Shown here: one piece after another, positions 1-6,634 of the stretch
Layout: every line of letters begins with the position of its first letter
Position numbering within the stretch: position 1 is the first letter of the stretch
Source: Candidatus Eiseniibacteriota bacterium
GTDB lineage: Bacteria; Joyebacterota; Joyebacteria; Joyebacterales; Joyebacteraceae
Direction: 5' to 3'
DNA length: 9,618 nucleotides
Assembly (NCBI GenBank): GCA_030610515.1
Contig: JAUWRQ010000014.1
Location: 1-9,618, forward strand
The notes under the pieces: generated by a model
Told to the model about the DNA's origin: nothing
The model's input: the letters and a program-made list of their open reading frames with translations, nothing else
Database searches by the model: none
Position numbers and translations under genes: made by a program

Positions 1-130
1 CGAGGTCGCTCGTGAGAGTGTCTCGTCATCCGATATCTCCGTCGACACGGAAGCCGATGTCGACGTCAGCGAGACGAAGGTTGCGCTGACGGACGCGGAC
101 ATCGTGACTGACGTCGACGTCCCGCGCGAT

Positions 131-135
131 GGAGG
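131..135 (+). promoter_or_regulatory. Ribosome binding site favouring a TTG start for nrdD
   Basis: GGAGG lies 7 bases before TTG 143, which is in frame with nrdD. The other candidate starts (GTG 104, ATG 183) have no comparable purine box. The same GGAGG could also serve GTG 147, but that is in another frame and leads to an 88-residue ORF that is a shadow of nrdD. Confidence 0.5.
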
Positions 136-142
136 TCCGGAG

Positions 143-2551
143 TTGAGTGGCGGCGTTCCCGCGGCGCGACTCAGGTTCTACATGGACGAGGACGAGGTGC
201 TCGGATTGCACCGTCGTCTGTCGAGCAAGCTCTTTCGCCTCGTGCGGAAGAGGAGTGGGAAGATCGTCCAGTTCGACCGCAAGAAAGTGGCCAAGGCGAT
301 TTTCAAGGCGGCTCAGGAGGTGGGCGGCAGGGACCTGGAGCTGGCCGAGCACCTTACGGACGAGGTGCTGCTCTATCTGTACTCCGAAAGCGATCATAAG
401 TTGCCGCAGGTAGAAGAGATACAAGATGCCATCGAGAAGATCCTCATAGAGCGCGGCCACGCCAAGACCGCCAAGGCTTTCATCCTGTACCGCGACAATC
501 GGTCGAGGGTCAGGCGCAAGGACGTCAAGATCGACCTGGCCGGACTCGAGAAGAAGCGGGCCGAGGGGACGATCGACGCTACCGACTTAGCACTCTTCGT
601 GAGGACGTCGAGCGACGACATGGTGGCGTGGGACCGTGAGCGCATCATCGAGACGCTCTACCGCGAGGCCGACGTCGAGATCGAGATGGCGGAGAAGATC
701 AGCCGCGAGGTCGAAGAGCAGATCGTTCTGTCGGGCATCAGTGTCATCACGGCGCCGCTCATCCGCGAGCTCGTCGACGCCAAGCTCGTGGAGCACGGAC
801 TCGAGTCCGCGCGACGCAAGCACACGCGTCTCGGCGTTCCGCTCTACGACGCCGAACGCATCATCCTCATGCCCAACAAGGAGAACGCGAACATTCCGCA
901 CAACCCGGAAGCGACGAACATGACGCTTGCCGAGTCTGTGAAGAAACAATACGCGCTCCTGCAGGTCTTCGATCAGGACATCTCCGACGCTCACGCCCGA
1001 GGCGACATCCACCTTCACGACCTCGGTTTCTTCGACCGGCCATACTGCTCCGGTCAGTCGCTGGAGTATGTGAAGAAATTCGGCCTGTCGCTTCCGAACG
1101 CTCTGTCCATCGCCAAGCCCGCCAAGCACCCCGAGATTCTGCTCGCGCACATGGTGAAATTCTCCGCGGCGCTGCAGGGACACTTCGCCGGCGCCATCGG
1201 CTGGGACGCCGTGAACACCTTCTTCGCGCCGTTCCTCGAGGGACTCTCGGACCGCGACATCCATCAGCTTGCCGAGATGCTCGTCTTCGAGTATTCGCAG
1301 CAGAGCGTGGCTCGGGGCGGTCAGGCGATCTTCAGCGATATCAACATCTACTGGGAGACGCCGAAGCACTTCGCCGACGTCATGGCCATCGGGCCGGGCG
1401 GGAAGTTCACCGGGAGGACCTACAAGGACTATCGGAAGGAGGCCCAGCGGTTCGCCTTCGCTCTCTTCGACATATACAAGGAGGGCGACGGCACGGGCAG
1501 GCCGTTCTTCTTCCCGAAGCCGCTCGTACACATCACCGACGAGTTCTTCAGGACGCCGGGACACGAGGAGTTCCTGCTGCACATCTGCGACGTCGCGTCG
1601 GACAAGGGGAACACGTACTTCGTGTTCGACAGGGACGAGACGGCCAAGATCTCGGAGTGCTGCCGGCTCTCGTTCAAGCTCGAGGCGTCGGACCTGGAGG
1701 ACGCGAAGGAGCCTTGGCGGATGCGCTACTCGGCCCTTCAGAACGTGACCCTGAATATGCCGAGGGCCGCCTACTGCGCGAGGGGCGACGACGCGAAGCT
1801 CTTCGAGAGGCTCGACGAGATCTTCGCATACGCGGTCAAGGCGCACCGGCAGAAGAGAGACATCATAGAGCATATCTTGGCGATGGGCGACAGCGGCCCT
1901 CTGGCACTCCTCACGATGAAGCTCGACGGCCAGCAGTATCTCAGAATGCACAGGGTGACGTATCTCATCGGCTTGCTCGGTCTGAACGAGCTCGTCCAGA
2001 GCCACGTCGGGCAGGAACTCCACGAGTCGGAGGAGGCTTTCAGACTCGGGCTCAAGGTCGTGGCCCATCTCAAGCTGGCCTGCGATCGCGCGTCGAAGGA
2101 GACGGGCATGAGGTTCGTGCTCGAGCAGACTCCCGCGGAATCGGCCGCGTACAGGTTGGCGAAGCTCGACCTCGAGCATTTCTCGGAGCAGGCCGAGAGA
2201 GTGGTCAAGGGCAGCATGGACATCGGCGAGATCTACTACACGAACTCCACATTCCTGAACGTCTCACATGCGGTGAGTCCCATCGAGCGCATCAAGAAGG
2301 AAGGTATGTTCCACGACATGATCGAGGCCGGCGCGCTCTCGCACGTGTGGATCGCAGACAGCAAGCCGCCGAAGGAGTCGGTCGCGAGCTTCGTCAAGAG
2401 CACGTTCAAGCACACGCGCAACGCGCAGATCGCGTTCTCGCCCGAGTTCACGACCTGCAACACGTGCCTCAAAGTCTCGCGCGGTCTCGTCGACCAGTGC
2501 CCGTACTGCAGCTCGTCCGCGATCGACGGCATCACCAAGGTCACGAGCTAG
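143..2551 (+). CDS. nrdD: Anaerobic (class III) ribonucleoside-triphosphate reductase, large subunit, ending before the glycyl radical site
   Basis: Class III reductases convert ribonucleotides to deoxyribonucleotides in the cytoplasm without oxygen, using a glycyl radical installed by NrdG. Residues from TTG 143: an ATP-cone at about 33-122 (VRKRSGKIVQFDRKK, ending AFILYRDNR), a second, degenerate cone-like region at about 151-232, then the catalytic barrel. Family motifs include NKENANIPHNPEATN, DRPYCSGQSLEY (Cys302), AGAIGWDAVN, ARGGQAIFSDIN, SECCRLSF (Cys506/507) and EQTPAES. Near the end, CNTC and CPYC (Cys772, 775, 786, 789) form the zinc site. I chose TTG 143 because GGAGG at 131-135 sits 7 bases upstream. 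GTG 104 and ATG 183 are alternatives without a good ribosome site, and the frame is open to the left edge. The usual RVxGYF glycyl motif reads KVTS-stop, so the 802-residue product lacks the radical glycine, although a normal tail follows in frame. Identity is certain; activity is doubtful. Confidence 0.93.
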   Translation: MSGGVPAARLRFYMDEDEVLGLHRRLSSKLFRLVRKRSGKIVQFDRKKVAKAIFKAAQEVGGRDLELAEHLTDEVLLYLYSESDHKLPQVEEIQDAIEKILIERGHAKTAKAFILYRDNRSRVRRKDVKIDLAGLEKKRAEGTIDATDLALFVRTSSDDMVAWDRERIIETLYREADVEIEMAEKISREVEEQIVLSGISVITAPLIRELVDAKLVEHGLESARRKHTRLGVPLYDAERIILMPNKENANIPHNPEATNMTLAESVKKQYALLQVFDQDISDAHARGDIHLHDLGFFDRPYCSGQSLEYVKKFGLSLPNALSIAKPAKHPEILLAHMVKFSAALQGHFAGAIGWDAVNTFFAPFLEGLSDRDIHQLAEMLVFEYSQQSVARGGQAIFSDINIYWETPKHFADVMAIGPGGKFTGRTYKDYRKEAQRFAFALFDIYKEGDGTGRPFFFPKPLVHITDEFFRTPGHEEFLLHICDVASDKGNTYFVFDRDETAKISECCRLSFKLEASDLEDAKEPWRMRYSALQNVTLNMPRAAYCARGDDAKLFERLDEIFAYAVKAHRQKRDIIEHILAMGDSGPLALLTMKLDGQQYLRMHRVTYLIGLLGLNELVQSHVGQELHESEEAFRLGLKVVAHLKLACDRASKETGMRFVLEQTPAESAAYRLAKLDLEHFSEQAERVVKGSMDIGEIYYTNSTFLNVSHAVSPIERIKKEGMFHDMIEAGALSHVWIADSKPPKESVASFVKSTFKHTRNAQIAFSPEFTTCNTCLKVSRGLVDQCPYCSSSAIDGITKVTS

Positions 2552-2623
2552 TTCTCCAGGATCTCAGGATGGAACTCAGGCAAGAAGGCCAAGTTGGATG
2601 ATAGATTCGGGAGCGATGTGTGA
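2552..2623 (+). pseudogene. In-frame remnant of the nrdD glycyl radical tail, beyond the amber codon
   Basis: Directly after the TAG at 2549-2551 the nrdD frame stays open for 23 codons to TGA 2621-2623. It reads FSRISGWNSGKKAKLDDR followed by five less typical residues. From memory of the family, the expected end is of the type RVTGYFSKxSxWNKGKxxELKDR, so the tail aligns without a gap. In that alignment Gly is Ser (AGC at 2546-2548) and Tyr is TAG. Codons here are slightly less GC-rich at third positions (16 of 23), as a tail under relaxed selection might be. Whether it is ever translated cannot be told from sequence. Confidence 0.75.
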
Positions 2624-2631
2624 GCAAATCC

Positions 2632-2636
2632 GGGAG
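2632..2636 (+). promoter_or_regulatory. Ribosome binding site setting the redoxin start
   Basis: GGGAG lies 9 bases before ATG 2646. The earlier in-frame ATG at 2598 has no such box and would add 16 residues in front of the thioredoxin-fold first strand, so 2646 is the preferred start. Confidence 0.6.
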
Positions 2637-2645
2637 CGGCTGCCA

Positions 2646-2912
2646 ATGAAGCTCATTTTCTTCGTCAAGGACGACTGCGGGGCCTGCAAGAACGCGAAGG
2701 AGAAAGTTGGTTTCTTTCTCGACAAGTGGGGCGCGTCCGAAGTCCACACCGAGACGGTCGATATGTCGACCTCCGACGGGCTGGTCGAGGCCGCGATGAG
2801 GGCGGTGTCGGAAATCCCCACGATCATCCTCGAGGGCCAGGATGGCGAGGTTGCGCGCTGGATCAAGAAGGCGCCGGCCTCAGAGGACCTCAAGGTCAGG
2901 CTCGGCGTATAG
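2646..2912 (+). CDS. Small thioredoxin/glutaredoxin-like redoxin linked to NrdD
   Basis: An 88-residue protein with a minimal thioredoxin fold: first strand MKLIFFVK, then the redox motif Cys11-Gly-Ala-Cys14 at the start of the first helix, and a cis-proline loop at Ile57-Pro58-Thr59 (EIPTIIL). No signal peptide is visible, so it should be cytoplasmic. It begins 22 bases after the end of the nrdD tail. Some class III reductases (the NrdD2 and NrdD3 types) take electrons from thioredoxin or NrdH-like glutaredoxin instead of formate, and an adjacent redoxin gene is typical of them. I infer it is the reductant of this NrdD. It could also be a general disulfide reductase. It does not carry the classical CGPC or CPYC motif, so I give no symbol. 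Confidence 0.85.
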   Translation: MKLIFFVKDDCGACKNAKEKVGFFLDKWGASEVHTETVDMSTSDGLVEAAMRAVSEIPTIILEGQDGEVARWIKKAPASEDLKVRLGV

Positions 2913-3036
2913 TCGCCCTGTTTCGTGGATCGCACTGCCGTCCAGCGGTCGAACGCGCGGAGCCCCTGAGAACCTGCTGCGGACCGGCCTGCAGTTTCGT
3001 CGGGTGCGCATCACAGCCCCGGAACACGATCACGCC

Positions 3037-3051
3037 GGACGGATTCCGTCC
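3037..3051. repeat. Short perfect palindrome in the nrdD/lipoprotein gap
   Basis: GGACGGATTCCGTCC is a 7-base inverted repeat around one central base, lying about 45 bases upstream of the -35 region. It could form a small hairpin or be a binding site for a dimeric regulator. It is followed by C residues, not T residues, so it is not a standard intrinsic terminator. Confidence 0.35.
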
Positions 3052-3071
3052 CCCCGTGAGCCCCCGAAAAC

Positions 3072-3103
3072 TGGTGCGACTGCCGAGCGCCCCATGCTAT
3101 AAT
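3072..3103 (+). promoter_or_regulatory. Extended -10 promoter upstream of the lipoprotein gene
   Basis: TATAAT at 3098-3103 is a perfect -10 hexamer preceded by TG at the extended -10 position (TGCTATAAT from 3095). It is conspicuous in such GC-rich DNA. The -35 region around 3072-3080 matches TTGACA poorly, which is usual for extended -10 promoters. Transcription would start near 3110, giving a leader of about 90 bases that holds a short 5-bp hairpin (GCCGC 3140-3144 with GCGGC 3151-3155). No other clear element is seen in the 2913-3199 gap except the palindrome at 3037-3051. The promoter probably serves the lipoprotein gene and perhaps the rnf genes. Confidence 0.6.
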
Positions 3104-3182
3104 CCCGACTCGAATGATGACAGCTTGGAATCGCGACCAGCCGCGCGGATGCGGCCGGGCGTGTCAGGGGAAGACGCCCCCC

Positions 3183-3190
3183 GGAAGGAG
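3183..3190 (+). promoter_or_regulatory. Ribosome binding site of the lipoprotein gene
   Basis: GGAAGGAG ends 9 bases before ATG 3200. It fixes the start at the methionine that opens a proper signal peptide, although the frame is open back to 2726. Confidence 0.75.
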
Positions 3191-3199
3191 ACATCTGGA

Positions 3200-4075
3200 A
3201 TGGCACTCCGGAAGACAGGTCTTTGTGCACTCATCGCCGTGATGACGGTGGGAGTCATCACAGGCTGCGGCGGCGGCGGTGTCGGCGGCCGCGACATCTT
3301 GGTCGATCGGCCCGTGACCGTCACGCGCACGTTCGAAGAGGGCGCCGTCTATAAGTACGAGTTCAACATCGAGTCCCAGATCGGCATCATGCGAACGGGA
3401 TTCGAGCAGACCATGACGACGCTGACGAAGCTCAGGACCTCCAGCACGATAACGAGCGTCACGCCCGAGACGGTCGAGGCGACGTTGCGGTTCGACTACG
3501 CCGTCGGCTCCATAACCAGCGGCGACGCCATGGTGCCCGACGGGAGCGTGGCCGCACTGCGCGGCAAGGAGCTGCAGCTTACTCTGGACTCCGATGGCCA
3601 GTTCGTGTCCGCGACGGGAATGGCGAACGAGGCGGCTTTCGAGGCAGGGGCGGGTGAATTCGCCATGACGCTGTCCGAGGTCTTCCCGAAGCTACCTGAC
3701 GAGCCGCTCTCGATAGGGACCAGCTGGACCGAGCCGATCGACGTCCCGGATCCGAATCGTGAGTTCGTGGGGGACGTGACCTACACGGTCGTGGGTTTCA
3801 AGGAGAAGTACGAGATAAAGTGCGTCGAGATCCACACGGTCAGCGACTTCGAGTTCGAGGGACGAGCCTCGCAGGGCGGAGACGTGTGGCTGATGACGGG
3901 CGCCGGGACCGGCACGGGTCAGATGCTGCTCTCGATAGAGAGCGGCAACGTCGTGAGCGGCTCATCCGACATGACTCTCACTCTCGAGGCCGAAGGCGCC
4001 TCGGTCGCGTCCGCCGCGGCGAGCGGCACGGTCAGCATGGGTGTGACAACGAGCTCTTCGGTCAAGATGATGTAG
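3200..4075 (+). CDS. Secreted lipoprotein of unknown function
   Basis: A 291-residue protein with a clear lipoprotein signal peptide: MALRKTG, a hydrophobic stretch (residues 8-20), and a lipobox Ile20-Thr21-Gly22-Cys23, followed by a glycine-rich linker. The mature part is rich in Thr, Ser and Val with alternating patterns typical of beta strands (for example TVTRTFEEGAVYKYEFNIE), and the C-terminus is a Ser/Ala/Thr-rich run ending in SSSVKMM. I see no catalytic motif, cofactor site or further cysteine cluster. The overall pattern recalls uncharacterised beta-rich lipoproteins of the DUF6263 kind, but this is an impression, not a match. It has its own promoter and ribosome site and stops 27 bases before rnfC in the same frame, so co-transcription with rnf is plausible. 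Confidence 0.85.
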   Translation: MALRKTGLCALIAVMTVGVITGCGGGGVGGRDILVDRPVTVTRTFEEGAVYKYEFNIESQIGIMRTGFEQTMTTLTKLRTSSTITSVTPETVEATLRFDYAVGSITSGDAMVPDGSVAALRGKELQLTLDSDGQFVSATGMANEAAFEAGAGEFAMTLSEVFPKLPDEPLSIGTSWTEPIDVPDPNREFVGDVTYTVVGFKEKYEIKCVEIHTVSDFEFEGRASQGGDVWLMTGAGTGTGQMLLSIESGNVVSGSSDMTLTLEAEGASVASAAASGTVSMGVTTSSSVKMM

Positions 4076-4102
4076 TTCGTTTGGCGCAGCTGGTTTCTCC
4101 CG

Positions 4103-5509
4103 ATGCGACGTCGCGCTCTCGTTCTCGCGGCGCGTGTGATACAGACGCGGGGGCAACACCTGGGACTCAAGACCTTCTCCGGCGGCGTTCACCCGCCGAC
4201 AGCGAAGGGACTCACGAAGGGCGAGGCCATCGTCGTTGCCGCGCTGCCCGAGCGGGTCGTCATACCGCTTCGGCAGTCGCTGGGTGCGCCGGCCACGCCC
4301 TGCGTCTCCGTCGGCGACGACGTCAAGGTCGGTCAGAGGATAGGTGATGCGGCGGGCTTCGTCTCGGTTCCCGTCCACGCCTCCATCGCCGGCACCGTCT
4401 CTGCCGTCGGGCGCTTCCCTCATCCGGTGGGCGGAGAGCAGGACGCCGTCGTCATCGAGGGGAACGGCTCCGAGGAGTGGCACGAGTCCGTTCGCCCGCG
4501 CGAAGACGTGGGTTCACTTGCCTCAGACGAGATCCGCCGCATCATCCAGGACGCGGGCCTCGCAGGGTTGGGAGGGGCCGCGTTCCCCACGCACGTCAAG
4601 CTGTCTCCGCCCGAGTCCAAGCCCATCGACACCGTCATTCTGAACGGAGCCGAGTGCGAGCCGTGGCTCACGGCCGACCACCGGCTCATGCTCGAGAAGC
4701 CAGAGGAAATCCTCCAGGGGCTCTCGATTTTCATGCGTGCCCTGGGCTGCGAGCGCGGCTACGTCGGCATCGAGGCGAACAAGCCCGATGCCGTGCAGGC
4801 GATGCGGAAGGCCGTGCCCTCGGGGTCTGGGCTGACCATCGTCCCGCTCCAGGTGAAGTACCCGCAGGGTGCGGAGAAGCAGCTCATCCAGGCGATCCTC
4901 CGGCGCGCTGTGCCCGCCGGTGGCCTGCCGATGGACGTCGGGGTCGTCGTACAGAACGTGGGGACCGCTCTGGCCGCGTACGAGGCCGTCCACCTGGGTC
5001 GCCCGCTCACCCGGCGCGTGATGACGCTCACGGGCACGCCGGTCGCGCGTCCCTCCAACTTCCTGGCGCGCATCGGAACGCTCGTCTCCGATCTCGTCGA
5101 GCAGGCCGGGAGCCTGAAGGGCGACCTGGCCAAGGTCGTCTCGGGCGGGCCCATGATGGGTATCGCGCAGTTCACGCTCGACGTTCCCGTCATCAAGGGA
5201 CTGTCGGGAATGCTCTTCCTGGCGCGCGGCGAGGTGCACGCCGCTCCACCTGACCCGTGCATACGCTGCGGGCACTGCGTGCACTCGTGTCCGATGAAGC
5301 TCGTGCCGACGACGATCGAGAAGTTCGTGGTGGCCGAGAAGATAGACGAGGCCGTGCGTGTAGGGCTTCTCGATTGCATCGAGTGCGGTTCCTGCGCTTA
5401 CGTTTGCCCATCGCGCCGGAGGCTCGTGCACTACTTCAAGTACGGTAAGTACCTGGCCAACGAGCGTAGGAAGGCGCAGGCGACCGAGGCCGAGACGAAG
5501 GAAGGCTAG
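4103..5509 (+). CDS. rnfC: Rnf complex subunit RnfC (NADH-side, FMN and two 4Fe-4S clusters)
   Basis: RnfC is the peripheral cytoplasmic subunit where electrons reach NAD+. The family start signature LKTFSGGVHPP is at residues 22-32. A lipoyl-like barrel segment (VSVPVHASIAGTV) follows, then the flavin/nucleotide region GLGGAAFPTHVK (about 154-165) and NGAECEPWLTADHR from Asn181, then an SLBB-like region near GTPVARPSNFLARIG. Two 4Fe-4S motifs close the protein: CIRCGHCVHSCP from Cys386 and CIECGSCAYVCP from Cys425. The length of 468 residues is normal for the family. The start is uncertain: ATG 4103 has no ribosome site and adds about 20 basic residues before the family start. GTG 4136, or CTG 4160 behind GGGGG, are alternatives. 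It is the first rnf gene here. Confidence 0.95.
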   Translation: MRRRALVLAARVIQTRGQHLGLKTFSGGVHPPTAKGLTKGEAIVVAALPERVVIPLRQSLGAPATPCVSVGDDVKVGQRIGDAAGFVSVPVHASIAGTVSAVGRFPHPVGGEQDAVVIEGNGSEEWHESVRPREDVGSLASDEIRRIIQDAGLAGLGGAAFPTHVKLSPPESKPIDTVILNGAECEPWLTADHRLMLEKPEEILQGLSIFMRALGCERGYVGIEANKPDAVQAMRKAVPSGSGLTIVPLQVKYPQGAEKQLIQAILRRAVPAGGLPMDVGVVVQNVGTALAAYEAVHLGRPLTRRVMTLTGTPVARPSNFLARIGTLVSDLVEQAGSLKGDLAKVVSGGPMMGIAQFTLDVPVIKGLSGMLFLARGEVHAAPPDPCIRCGHCVHSCPMKLVPTTIEKFVVAEKIDEAVRVGLLDCIECGSCAYVCPSRRRLVHYFKYGKYLANERRKAQATEAETKEG

Positions 5510-5516
5510 GTTCAGG

Positions 5517-5579
5517 ATGGCGACCGCCGATGCGACCAGCGTCGGTGGGCGCGCTCCGGACGGGAAGAAGGAAGCGTGA
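5517..5579 (+). CDS. Possible 20-codon ORF overlapping the rnfD start
   Basis: In the rnfC-rnfD gap, ATG 5517 opens a 20-codon frame (MATADATSVGGRAPDGKKEA) that ends in TGA 5577-5579. Its last base is the A of the rnfD ATG (TGATG), the arrangement typical of translational coupling. A weak AGG at 5508-5510 lies 6 bases upstream. The peptide has no membrane segment and resembles nothing I recognise. It may be a coupling ORF or chance. Confidence 0.25.
   Translation: MATADATSVGGRAPDGKKEA
5568..5574 (+). promoter_or_regulatory. Ribosome binding site deciding the rnfD start
   Basis: The AAGGA part of AAGGAAG (5568-5572) lies 6 bases before ATG 5579 but only 3 bases before GTG 5576, which directly precedes it in frame. 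The ATG is therefore preferred. Confidence 0.6.
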
Positions 5580-6634
5580 TGGACGGAAGGCTTCTCGTAT
5601 CCGCCTCTCCTCACATCCGCGAGGACGTCTCCGTGCAGAAGGTGATGTACGGGGTCGTCATCGCTCTCGCGCCGGCGATCGCCGGTTCGTTCTACTTCTA
5701 CGGATCGAGGGCGCTCTTCCTCACGGGGCTCGCGTGCCTGACGGCGCTCGTGACGGAAGCCGTCATCCAGAAGATGCGAGGCGTGCCCGTCACGATCCGG
5801 GACGGCAGCGCGCTCGTGACCGGCATCTTGGTTGCATTCAACATCCCGCCGGGTGTCCCGTGGTGGATCCCCGTCGTCGGGGCCTTCTTCGCGATAGCCA
5901 TCGGCAAGCAGATCTTCGGGGGTCTGGGCTACAATCCCCTGAACCCCGCGCTCCTCGGGCGCGCGTTCCTCCTCGCCTCGTGGCCTGTCCACATGACGAC
6001 CATGTGGCTGCCGGCGAGGGGTGGGACCCTGTCGGGCATCACGATGCGAGGCGTCGACGCGGTGACGCAGGCGACGCCGCTCGCGGTGCTCCGGAAGGTC
6101 TCGGAGATCATCTCGGACCCGTCGTCGACGACGCATCAGATCGTTCAGGCGCGTGAGGTGCTGGCGGACCTAGGCTCTGTCGATTCGATGCTGAGCCTTT
6201 TCGTCGGCCGCGTGGGCGGGTGCATAGGGGAGACGTCCGCGCTCCTTCTCTTGATCGGTGCCGTCTACCTCCTCTACAGGCACTTCATCGACTGGCGGAT
6301 ACCGGTGTCGTACGTCGGCACGGTCGCGGTGCTCGCGTGGATCTTCGGAGGACCGTCGGGGCTCCTCACCGGGAACGCGCTCTACCACGTGCTCGCCGGC
6401 GGACTCATCCTCGGCGCTTTCTACATGGCGACCGACATGGTCACATCACCCGGGTCGCCCAGGGGGATGCTCATCTTCGGTGTGGGCTGCGGTGTCCTGA
6501 CGTCCATCATCCGGACGGTCGGCGGCTATCCGGAAGGCGTGAGCTACTCGATCCTTCTCATGAACGTCGCGACGCCGCTCATCGACCGGCACACGCGGCC
6601 GAAGAAGTTCGGCGAGGTGAAAGAGAGTGGGTAA
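5579..6634 (+). CDS. rnfD: Rnf complex membrane subunit RnfD (covalent FMN)
   Basis: RnfD is an integral membrane subunit of the NqrB/RnfD family that carries an FMN linked to threonine through phosphate and takes part in ion translocation. The 351-residue protein opens with LLVSASPHIREDVSVQKVM, as the family does, and has many hydrophobic segments. Conserved stretches are GYNPLNPALLGRAF, MATDMVTSPGSPRGM and YPEGVSYSILLMN. The flavinylation region reads DAVTQATPL, with Thr166 the likely attachment residue; its Asp six residues earlier is kept, and Gln replaces the Gly of the SGAT form. It is the only rnf gene here that ends in TAA, and it overlaps rnfG by 8 bases, suggesting coupled translation. 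Confidence 0.96.
   Translation: MDGRLLVSASPHIREDVSVQKVMYGVVIALAPAIAGSFYFYGSRALFLTGLACLTALVTEAVIQKMRGVPVTIRDGSALVTGILVAFNIPPGVPWWIPVVGAFFAIAIGKQIFGGLGYNPLNPALLGRAFLLASWPVHMTTMWLPARGGTLSGITMRGVDAVTQATPLAVLRKVSEIISDPSSTTHQIVQAREVLADLGSVDSMLSLFVGRVGGCIGETSALLLLIGAVYLLYRHFIDWRIPVSYVGTVAVLAWIFGGPSGLLTGNALYHVLAGGLILGAFYMATDMVTSPGSPRGMLIFGVGCGVLTSIIRTVGGYPEGVSYSILLMNVATPLIDRHTRPKKFGEVKESG

Noticed and set aside
587..2179. Long minus-strand ORF (530 codons) opposite nrdD, and a similar one at 4523-6136
   Set aside because: Both are mirror frames of strongly conserved plus-strand genes in GC-rich DNA. Their products are low-complexity, rich in Arg, Glu, Val and Leu, with no recognisable domain.
2549..2551. 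Pyrrolysine or other amber decoding rescuing a working NrdD
   Set aside because: Readthrough would still leave Ser at the radical position, and TAG is the ordinary stop for most genes here. It stays only as something to exclude.
2546..2623. A single frameshift error explaining the nrdD stop
   Set aside because: The tail after TAG is in the same frame as the body, so no insertion or deletion is needed or would help. Only substitutions (or base-call errors) explain it.
3037..3060. Intrinsic terminator after the redoxin gene
   Set aside because: The GGACGG/CCGTCC hairpin is short and followed by CCCC, not a T-run. No other terminator-like structure was found in 2913-3097.
4076..4160. Separate promoter for rnfC (TGTGAT at 4135-4140 as -10)
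   Set aside because: It is a poor match with no -35 at the right distance, and it overlaps possible rnfC coding sequence. The promoter at 3098 is far better.
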